The notes beneath the pieces were generated by a model. The model had not been told where the DNA came from. It made no database searches and worked only from the letters and a program-made list of their open reading frames with translations. Below are positions 13,054-22,000 of a stretch of DNA of 64,000 nucleotides, piece after piece. The first letter of the stretch is position 1. Every line of letters begins with the position of its first letter. Origin of the DNA: Aspidiotus rigidus (Eukaryota; Arthropoda; Insecta; Hemiptera; Diaspididae); the NCBI GenBank assembly GCA_035079385.1, contig JAVHKY010000054.1, forward strand, positions 12,938,501 to 13,002,500. Reading direction: 5' to 3'. The position numbers were made by a program, and so were the translations under genes.

Positions 13054-14487
13054 TTAAGTTTTCTTTTTCTTTGAGGGCACCGGGAGGAATTTGTATGAGA
13101 CTCGTTGAACAAATTCTAAACGACTTAGTTCTCCAAGGTCACGGCGGGTCATTAGTGTAGCAATCGACGCCTCTTTTTGAACAATGTTTGCCCTTCTTTT
13201 CAGCTTCTTCAGTTCCAACATTTTCGCATAAGTCTCACACTGAACTTCTAACAGGTTTTCTACAAGCACAAAAATATTTGGATGAGCTGAGTAGAAGTCC
13301 GAGTTCAGGTGGGAATGGAACGCCTCGCAGGGGTTTGTGGTGCGCGCTATTGAAGAAGAATACTCCGCCCACATACACGGTGGAAACTTTGCAGTCGGTT
13401 GAATGTACGTACGTGAAACATAGTCGGTAAATTTTTTCACTCGAAAATCGTCATTTAATACTGTTGCCGCTGAGTCAGTCGCTTTCATTGGAAGAAGCTC
13501 GTTCACAAAGAAATCCTGTACATCGTCCGGATGCAAAAACGGTAAACCGAAGAAGAGTCGTAAATATTTTCCAATATCGCTGTCTTTATTTTTGTAATCT
13601 TGAGAGAGGGAACATGATTGGATTTGTCGCCACCAACTTTGGCCCAAATGAAAACGACAACCTCGAACAGTCATACTGTCCGGCCAAACATTTCGCACAG
13701 CTTTATGGATTCCTTCTTCAAAGTCAACGTAAACAATTTCGGGTGCCATTACTAGGCCCATGTCAATGATTTCAGCTGCAAGAAGGTGGAAAGCAGCTTC
13801 GTAGACTGCAGATTCTTTCGAAGGCAGAAGACAGAATGCAAGGGGTATGTACCGACCGCTACGGAATCCATGAATAGTGAAAAGCTGCGTAAAGAGGTGT
13901 GGTGCAGTGTAGAAGGTGCCGTCAACTAGAATTGTGGATGCCTGGCTCAGGTATTGCAAATTACTTGGAGGGCAAAATATTACAATATTTTGATGCGCGT
14001 TATTCACTAGCAGAAAACGTTCTCCTTTGTTCGTCGTCAACCGGTCGTAGTTATTTAAAGATGAGTGCAATTCAGCTAAACTTTTCGGTAAAGGTGGCCG
14101 CACACTTGCTCGCGCCTCGTACATATTCTTGCGAAACCGTACTATGTCACTTTCTGAAACATCGAGGGTACCATCCTCCATGAGTGCCCGGCGAATAATT
14201 TTGCTGGGTTTGTCACTTAAGCAGTCGATTGCTTTACGTTTCAATGTGTTGCTCACTTTCTGACGTGTTAGGGCTGTCTGTGTGTTCGAGACGTGGTTAT
14301 GTCCCTGCGTCTTGTCTATTGCAGTGCTTCCATCCACCTTGAATATCACGTAACATTTACACGAACTATTTGTACACTTGAAACGTTGTTGTCCATCACG
14401 TAATCGTTTATGAAAAGAAAATTTGAATCCATCAATTACACGCAGCACTTTACCTTTCTCACTCAACATTTCTGTGTATACCGACAT
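13054..14487 (-). CDS. FLYWCH zinc finger / MULE-family transposase, intact
   Basis: A 477-residue frame without stops. Residues about 14-65 match a FLYWCH DNA-binding finger (FKC38..C43, HNH at 63-65). Residues about 185-395 form the MULE DDE/D catalytic core: D189 in ILVDGTF, D255 in IVYVDFEEGI, the C277..H280 pair in GCRFHLGQ, and E388 in TTNPCEAFHSHLN. The C-terminus is basic (KKLKRR, SKKKKT). The enzyme would cut and paste the surrounding 2.17 kb element. The intact catalytic residues, clean target duplication and single-frame host ORF on either side suggest a young insertion. The start ATG at 14487 gives the full finger; no in-frame alternative is needed. Confidence 0.9.
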   Translation of the reverse strand: MSVYTEMLSEKGKVLRVIDGFKFSFHKRLRDGQQRFKCTNSSCKCYVIFKVDGSTAIDKTQGHNHVSNTQTALTRQKVSNTLKRKAIDCLSDKPSKIIRRALMEDGTLDVSESDIVRFRKNMYEARASVRPPLPKSLAELHSSLNNYDRLTTNKGERFLLVNNAHQNIVIFCPPSNLQYLSQASTILVDGTFYTAPHLFTQLFTIHGFRSGRYIPLAFCLLPSKESAVYEAAFHLLAAEIIDMGLVMAPEIVYVDFEEGIHKAVRNVWPDSMTVRGCRFHLGQSWWRQIQSCSLSQDYKNKDSDIGKYLRLFFGLPFLHPDDVQDFFVNELLPMKATDSAATVLNDDFRVKKFTDYVSRTYIQPTAKFPPCMWAEYSSSIARTTNPCEAFHSHLNSDFYSAHPNIFVLVENLLEVQCETYAKMLELKKLKRRANIVQKEASIATLMTRRDLGELSRLEFVQRVSYKFLPVPSKKKKT

Positions 14488-14717
14488 TTTTCAGAGAGAT
14501 TCGAAGCAACAGTACCGTACTGAATCGCACAACAATTCATTATGATACCAATGATCGCATACCGTACACCCTATACCTTCTCGTATTTTATCGATTCATG
14601 ATCATACTAGCCAGTGTACTGTTAGTATGATTTCATACAAGTATGTACAGTAGTTTGTTTTCGCTCAGTACGTAGAGGGAAGCGATAACGACCACCCGAT
14701 TACTGCCGCAACTTGCA

Positions 14718-14860
14718 GGACTCAACTCGGACATGTGTATATATCAACCGCCGCTAAATGCTATTTTCTCTCTCCCCCGCTGTCCGTGTAACCGCCGCAA
14801 ACATCGGGACTCAACTCGGACATAAATTTTCGTCATTTTTTCTCTCGGGACTCAACTCGG
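14718..14860 (-). repeat. Right subterminal boxes of the MULE
   Basis: Three copies of the box in the opposite orientation (GGGACTCAACTCGG) at 14718-14730 (shortened by one base), 14806-14819 and 14847-14860, the last inside the terminal inverted repeat. With the left array this makes eight inward-facing sites, five left and three right. Confidence 0.85.
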
Positions 14861-14876
14861 ATGCAGCCGAAAAGAT

Positions 14877-15662
14877 ACCTCGACCGATATTACTGTCCAC
14901 AGCAGATCTTTCTGCCCGATTGCTCACAAATATGCCGGTTTTAATAGCTATATCCACCGTTTGACGAGTATTCCATTAGGTCAGCTCGCTTTTCAACAGA
15001 AGCTCTTGACTATAAAGCACTTGGCCAGAGTGAACGAGATCAGCTTGGATATTGACTTGATGGTCCATAGGAAATTGACTCGGAAATGCCTTGATTCCAC
15101 TACCTCCCTCCCCCGTAATCCAGCGTCAGATAGTAGGAAACGTGGGATTAGGCTTCCGTTTTTGGGGAAATTTTCTTCCCAATTAGGTCGTGTCCTCCGC
15201 CCATTTGGGTTTCGGCCAGTGTTTTACAATCTGAACACTGTAAAAAGCTTGTTCGTTAGGTTAAAGGACCCTATCCCACTGGTCGAAAGAAGCGGAGTTT
15301 CCAAAATTGAGTGTAATGATTGTAATGGAATTTATATAGGCGAGACTGGACGTCAGCTCAAAATTAGAATAGATGAGCATAGGAAGGCGTGGGAAAAGAA
15401 GAAATTGGGTGATTCGGCATCTGCGGACCATCTTATTACCACTGGCCATGGTTTCATAGAGGGATCTGAGTCCCTCCTCCATAGAGAGTCCTCGGCTTTC
15501 AAACGTACCGCGCTAGAACACATCGAAATTATTCGCCATCTGAATAACGATAACCTAAATGTGCTCAACAGGTACATACCTGATGAGGGTTTGATTGAAT
15601 TAGTTTACGAGTATGATTCACATTGTGATGACTCGCTAGTTCAGTCATGTCCTCCTCGGTAG
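14877..15662 (+). pseudogene. Penelope-like element, GIY-YIG endonuclease half
   Basis: Continues the PLE frame: TSTDITVHSRSF, then the thumb/linker region (FNSYIHRLTSIPL), then a GIY-YIG nuclease (CNDCNGIYIGETGRQLKIR, then EHRKAW, then DHLITTGH, and E in ALEHIEIIRHL). This is the canonical order RT then GIY-YIG. The frame ends at a TAG at 15660-15662. It is open throughout, so the PLE was not heavily decayed before the MULE entered. Confidence 0.85.
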
Positions 15663-15860
15663 TTCTTGTTGTCGGCCGGAGTTGGTTCAGTTGCTTTCAC
15701 GTCCCCGTTGACAATGGTTTTTTAATCGAAACCGCTCCGGTGTTTTTTCATTTCTGTGGCTCTATTCAAATTACTCCGTACGTTTTAATCGTTGAATATG
15801 TCGTCGTTAGATGTTTCTGGTCATATTTTAGAGAACCGAATTAATTGGGTCCCCCTGTCT

Positions 15861-16560
15861 TACTCCTTTCTTTATTCTAAAATATTTCTCCGTTTTATCC
15901 GTTTTAACTCTAGCCTCTAATTTTCTATACATTTCTTTTATTATTTCGATATATCTTACTTCGACACCCTGTTCCTTTAGCGATTTCATCACACTTTCAT
16001 GTTTTACCGAGTCGAATGCTTTTGTATAATCTATAAATGCGAGATATAGTTCTTTATTATATTCTACGCTTTTCTCTATTACTTGGTTTATTACAAATAA
16101 ATTATCTATTGTCGAAAAATTCCTTCCAAATCCCGCCTGCTCCATCGGTTGCTGAGTTTCCAATATATTCCTTATTCTGTTAACTATTACTTTTGCGAAA
16201 ACTTTTGCAGAGGCCGATCCCAGGCTTAGCGGTCTGTAATTTTCAATATTATGTATATCTCCTTTTTTTATGTAGTATTATTATTTCTGTCTAACACCAC
16301 TCTCTTGGGATCTTAATTTTTTCTATTATTAGATTGAATAGTTCTGCTAGATATTTTATAACAATTTTTCCTCCATATTTAATATGTTCATTTAAGATAT
16401 TAACACATCCTGTTGCCTTCTCATTTATTAGTCCTTTTACCACCTGCTCTATTTCTTCTTCTGTGATATGTGGGATATCGGGTGCATTTTCTATCACTTC
16501 TATATTATCTAAATCATTCTCGGGGTCATCATGTAATTGTTTGTAAAATTCTGTGGCTAT
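15861..16560 (-). pseudogene. LINE reverse transcriptase fragment (N-terminal and fingers)
   Basis: Minus-strand translation gives EEEIEQVVKGLINEKATG (16497 onward), then PLSLGSASAKVFAKV near 16220, AGFGRNFSTIDNLFVINQ, LAFIDYTKAFDSVKH and KKGVRQGDP. At least one frameshift separates the two open stretches near 16270. It is the 5' remaining part of the LINE; nothing upstream (endonuclease) is present, so the LINE is 5'-truncated near 16590. Confidence 0.8.
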
Positions 16561-16590
16561 TTTATTTATCCCTATTGTATTGTAGTATCC

Positions 16591-17021
<431 letters not shown>

Positions 17022-17068
17022 TATATAATATGTGCGGGCAGAGCCAGAACGAAATATTATTATTACGA

Positions 17069-17291
17069 GGGGGGCAGTTAGTAGATGAGAATACAAGCGA
17101 AAAATTTGGTCACCTCATCCGAAGCCGAGACCTTTCGCTTGCCGGGCGACTGCTCTAACCGCTGAGCTACGAGGAGATCAAACATTTTCGCTTAAATTCT
17201 GAAATACCAACGACGAGAACAAGTGCGTCACTGCCCGCATCGGCGATGAACACTCATAGATAATTCCCGCACGTATAAAATCGCTGTCTTT
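17069..17291 (-). mobile_element. SINE candidate with tRNA-like segment
   Basis: On the minus strand 17175-17112 reads tcctcgtagctcagcggtta.. with a good A box (TAGCTCAGCGGTTAGAGC), an anticodon-like arm (loop CCGGCAA) and a shortened T arm ending in tgaggt. At about 64 nt it is too short for a functional tRNA. The 223-bp block is flanked by CGAAATATTATTATTACGA (17050-17068) and CGAAATATTATTACGA (17292-17307), near-identical target-duplication-like repeats. A tRNA-derived SINE or tRNA pseudogene is the likeliest reading. Confidence 0.4.
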
Positions 17292-17307
17292 CGAAATATT
17301 ATTACGA

Positions 17308-18350
17308 TAGGTCCAGAAAGAAGAAAAAATCCAATATCTATAGACTATGATCGACTGAGTGGTATGTGGTCTATAAAGTTCAAATCAACCTATAAGGGTA
17401 CATTCGCATTCCAGCTGCACGATTGGTGAAGGATTTTTCTTACAGAATATTTGTGAATTGGAGCGAATTATTTTAACAATGCCGGATGAATGGAATATGA
17501 TTAACGAGATGCTCGAGCACTAAAACAAGTGTTTGGTGCTCACAAAAAAGAAAACAAGGAGCTCGCGGTATAAGAGATGGTAGACCGTGAGAAAATACAT
17601 TCCGAGTTTATTGATTTTGGTGAAAATTACGGAGGGGGTGGAGAATTTCACTCTCGCGCTACTCTCCTTCGTACCAAAAATGAACGTAGCCTACATCGTA
17701 TCTCAGCATCCCAGTCGACTGACTACTCTTACTCGCGTTATTGTACTCATACTGTACACTTATCGTTCGATAATATCATTTATATTTTTGCAATTGAGGT
17801 TGATGTTTGGTTTTTCTCTCTTTTTTTCGTACGATCCAATTTTCGAAGAAAACAATTCAGTTTTTTTTCGAGTGAAAAGTCGGAATTGAGGTGAAGAATG
17901 TGAGTTCGATAATGTAAATACGGTGTAACTTTATAATTATTTTCGTTTTCGATAATCGTGATTGGCGTTTATTAAAATGAGAAAGTTGGCTCAACTTAGT
18001 TTTTGCATTCTCCACTTCAATTATGACAACAAGAGAGTCAGTTAATTAAAATGGAAGCTATACCTAACTTTTATTCTATTTTTATTATACCTATCAAATT
18101 TAGTGTCATCATAGGTATCTGCAACTACTATATCTATGAATATTTGTTTAATTTATTTAAATGCTTTTGAAAAATGTCTACCATCAAAGTTCTTAAGAAA
18201 AGAAAAAAAAAAAAAAGAAAAAAAAACAATTACGATGAATTGTGGGAATTTTTCTCGCAGCGCTAGTGCGTCAATTTTTTAATATTCTATTTGTTGGGCG
18301 GTAACCTGATATATCATTCTCCAAAGTCTGACGTATCGTGACGTGTGCAT
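17308..18350. other. Intergenic DNA before the glycosyltransferase gene
   Basis: No convincing gene. Short open frames at 17.58-17.89 kb lack any recognisable domain. A-rich tract near 18200-18227. Confidence 0.4.
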
Positions 18351-18518
18351 ATTCATTTGTCAATACAGGTATTTATCCTGCGTTCAGAGTGATTCGTTGT
18401 AATTTATCGAAAAATGGGATACAGAATATTTTTTGTCTTCGTCAAGTGGAAATTGAGTGAAAGCAGTGAAGAGGTTCTTCATTAATCCAGAGGAATATCC
18501 GATCTAATAACGATCTAC
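18351..18518 (+). other. Possible 5' UTR exon and promoter of the glycosyltransferase gene
   Basis: A strong donor (ctac|gtgagtat at 18519) is followed by an acceptor (acctag|ttgtgg, exon from 19037) 48 bp before the start codon of the GT7 gene. This is the simplest source of an untranslated first exon. The transcription start is not visible. Confidence 0.35.
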
Positions 18519-19084
18519 GTGAGTATAAAATTTTATTCATAATTTTCTTTCCCAAAATCTGCAGAGCAGAGGGTATGAGTTCAACAATAAATCAAATAAT
18601 ACGCGGGCGTCAAGAATATAGTGGTAATATGTTTATTAGGGTTTAAAACACTGTAGAAATAGGAGAAGTTCCTCTTTTAATTTTTTTTTACTTATAAATA
18701 ACTTAATTGAGTATACACTGGTACAGTGTCATTATTGGGATTCACTTGATTAGAATCAAGAGTCAGTGAGACTTAAAAATATATCAAGTTATTAGATATG
18801 ATATTCACTACAGCCTGGGGCTCGTGTTTCTTGGAACTTGGATTTGTTTAGCTTAAATTTTGCTTTTTGTTCGCAAGTTATTTATAAATTCATTTCCATC
18901 CTGAGGACTGTTCCCAAAAAAACCATGACTTTTTAAATAGAGAAATTGAAGAATTAATTCTACATTCCCGATTGCTCTGGAGTATACCAATGAACTTTTC
19001 ATAATTTGTCTATTTTTTTATTTCTCGAATACCTAGTTGTGGAGAGACAAAGTGCTGGCTGACTCACAATGGCAAATTTCAAAG

Positions 19085-22000
19085 ATGCAGTTGATACGCA
19101 TAAGGAAGCCATATTTCATACGAAAAAAATCTCGAAGATTTTCGCGAAGTTGGCTCCGATGTTTCAAAGTATTACCACTATTAATCTTCTTCCTTGTAAT
19201 ATTGGCTGGTTCTTTCTACTCAGTCTCTCGGGTTTGTATTGTTTTACATAAATATACTCTGAAAATTAAGATCGTCCCTATTAAAATACGACGGTAACAA
19301 GGAGACCATAAATACTTCGGTCAAATTTGTAACGAGTTATTTTAGTCGAATTTTTTGTTGTTCGCCATCTTTAGACCAATGGCCAAAAGATGTTATCTTT
19401 TCTAGGAGGTAACTTGGGCAAAGGTGGAGAGTTTTGTAGGTTTCAAAACAACCTCGGAGCTCGCAATTTTTGTCAGAGTTGTCTCAACCTCAAACTCGAT
19501 AATTCTTCGGTAAATGAAGAACGCCTAAATTTTCAACTTATTTCTACCCCTCTTCACGATCTTTCTTCAATAATTGGTCGTGATACCTGCATAAAATCCT
19601 TACATAAATTTTTTACATGTACATAGACTCACCAAGAAAGAATGATTGCTTACGGTGACAACCAATTTAGATTGGACCCTTTAATCGATCGTAACGCGTC
19701 GGCGCCGGAAGTGTGGTCGCAGAAATTTCTCAACATGGTTTACGGAACTCAACTGGGTCATCTCATCGCTCAAGAATCCAACATTTCCTGTCTAAAAGAA
19801 GTTGAGAATGAGCAAAGTCGAAAGCACAATGCTGCTTGTACATACAACAGTGAAAGTCTCAATTTACCAGAATGTCCTGCAATTCCGAAATCGTTGAGTA
19901 CGTATTCATTGTTCAGGATAAATGGTACCTATAGCCTATGGAATAAATCTTCATGCGAAGAAATAAAAGGCAGTATTGGGGTTTAAACCTTCACTAGAGG
20001 CCAGAGGGCGTTACTGAAAGGGTGAAATAAGGTGAACAAGAGAACTTATAAAATGTATGTCTGTACATTGATTTTCAAACAGCCGTTATTTTCTCAAAAT
20101 CCCATTTGTCACTATGATTTTTTTTGTATCCAAAGTTGATCATATGGATTAAAAATTTATGCATGTATTCGCTTTTTAAAAAATGATATCCGATTAATTA
20201 TGGCAATTGAAATAGCCCAGGTTTCTGTGACGTCAAACGGTGAATAACTGCTAGCAAAACTACCCAACGTTAATCCAACTGACATGTGAGGACGTAGCTG
20301 TAAAAAGGGCCTCCGTCGAGCGGAGACCCTTTTTGCAGAGACTATGATTTGTAGACGTTTCAGTTCATTGCCGACCTTTTCTTTTTTTCTTTTTTTTTGT
20401 ATGGGATTTTACCCATCTCCGTAAGAAGGGCCTCCGCGTCATCTCTTCTCTCCCGTTTCTTCTGAATTCAATATTCAACAGATTGACAATGTATTATTGC
20501 ATCTTCTAGAAAAAGGGTTGCTCTTCAATTTTTGTTCTTACACTGTTTCAGATTGAACTTATTGTTATAAAGATATATCCACTCAAAACTTCAAATTCAT
20601 TTTTCTATGTTTAATATTATTTCCTTGCGGAGGCCCTTTTTACAGATATGTCCTCATGTTGACTCTCATTCTCATAAGAATAACACAAGAAACTAAGCTA
20701 AGATCATTGTATTTTTGTTCAATCATAACAAATTTCTTAATATTTAGAGATTGATGAACAAACGCTGAGAAGTTTAAAGATTTTAGATAAATATGTCTGA
20801 TTTTTTAATTAAGTCTCATTTCTAATTATTTATGTTAATATGATCTTCGCTCCCCATGTTATTTTTATGGGAGTCACCCAGTTGGATCAACAAGATGGGT
20901 ATAGTTATTCACTGATTGACGTCACAGAAACCTGGGCTATTCCTCTATTTAAAAAGCATGGAACGAAAAGCTAAATTTCGTCAGGGCTACCAACTCCCCA
21001 ACTCAAATTTTAAACCCCAGTGGAGACTTTTGCTTATCCCTTTGACGGAAACTATTATTTATGATCTGTTCGTAGAATAAGTTGAGAACGTTCTTGAATT
21101 GAACAATCATCAAGAGCAAATTTCTTTGACCAAATTTCTTGGCAGGGTGCAAGATACGTTAGGGCGACAATGTTTTCTCAAGCTTCTCGATTTTTCTAAA
21201 AAAAAAAGCAACCAAATTTATGATGATATGAACTTAATTTCTTAGGAACACACCAAATTCATCCGTTAATTTGATCAATGATCGTGAATTCAAGCATTCA
21301 AGTCTAGCAAAAATGGAGGAGAGAGGTGTCCAATCCTATTTTCTTCACGGTTGCCTACCTGCCCGTTTGATTTCTTATCACGTTCTTATCAAGTTTGTGG
21401 GTAGAAATCCCTCCAAACAAACTATCAAAGAGAAATTCCATTTTTTGAAAAGATCAACACGTCTAATTCAGGTATGAAATAGTCGTTTCTAAGGAAGCAG
21501 ACGATTTTTGTACAACGTTTCAATGAACCATTTGCTTATTATTCGTCACCTAGTTTTCCAACTCGAGCATTCCCTCTTTCAATATGTGACCTTCCAACAG
21601 AAAAGGGCCCTAGGGTTAACGAAAAAATACCACGTTTCTTTTTTTTTTTGCATTTAATTAACAAAATAATAATGAACGAATTATGAACAAAATATTAATG
21701 TTAAGTACCTATGATATGATGTTGACCAGATATATGCAGCAGGCAATGAGATCAAAATGAAGAAGAAACTATTCATAAATTTATTTACAGAAATTTTTGA
21801 AAATAACAGTAATGTTTTAACCCTAAGGGCCTTAGTCCGTTGGAAGGTCACATAATTATCAGCGTTTATTTGGATCGTGTTTTGGATATCCAACACAATT
21901 CAGAAAAGAGTATTCATCACATTAGGATCAAAACTCCAATTTCCCAGATTGTAATCTTACCATTGATGAATTAGTATAGTTGTGGACCTATATAGCTGTT

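Larger units (their letters stand above)
12699..14868 (-). mobile_element. MULE (Mutator-like) DNA transposon with FLYWCH transposase
   Basis: A 2170-bp element flanked by the direct repeat GAAAAGAT (12691-12698 and 14869-14876), the 8-bp target duplication expected of Mutator-like elements. Its outer 22 bp are inverted copies with a few mismatches (left CGGTGCAGCCGAGTTGAG.., right read inward GGCTGCATCCGAGTTGAG..). Both termini carry repeated CCGAGTTGAGTCCC boxes pointing inward. It encodes one intact transposase on the minus strand. It sits in the reading frame of a Penelope-like element. Confidence 0.88.
11913..15846 (+). mobile_element. Penelope-like element (PLE), split by a MULE
   Basis: A plus-strand PLE lies inside the LINE. 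The LINE sequence GGGTCCCCCTGTCT occurs on both sides (11899-11912 and 15847-15860) as a 14-bp target duplication. The element has the PLE reverse transcriptase followed by a GIY-YIG endonuclease. The left end (11912-11987) is a nearly perfect inverted copy of 15734-15809 near the right end, a known oddity of Penelope termini. The N-terminal third of the RT protein is missing, so it is 5'-truncated. A MULE at 12699-14868 interrupts it; the frame on both sides is otherwise open. Confidence 0.85.
10248..16590 (-). mobile_element. Degenerate LINE (RTE-like), interrupted by later insertions
   Basis: Read on the minus strand, parts of one LINE are found in order. About 16560-15861 holds the N-terminal and central reverse transcriptase (NEKATG..N.EH.K, LAFIDYTKAFDSVKH, KKGVRQGDP). 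11912-11703 holds the continuing RT (RQGDPLSALLFN, a YAED in place of the catalytic xxDD). 10990-10915 holds KMNINKTKIL, and 10691-10353 the C-terminal tail (QNAMERSIMGI, WAGHISR, RWDDDI). The 3' end near 10248 has an AAT-rich tail on the minus strand, as in RTE elements. The body is broken by a Penelope-like insertion at 11913-15846 and a further insert at about 11000-11700. Stops, frameshifts and the altered catalytic box make it inactive. Confidence 0.75.

Noticed and set aside
13188..14183. Plus-strand open frames of 80-101 codons
   Set aside because: Antisense shadows of the MULE transposase.
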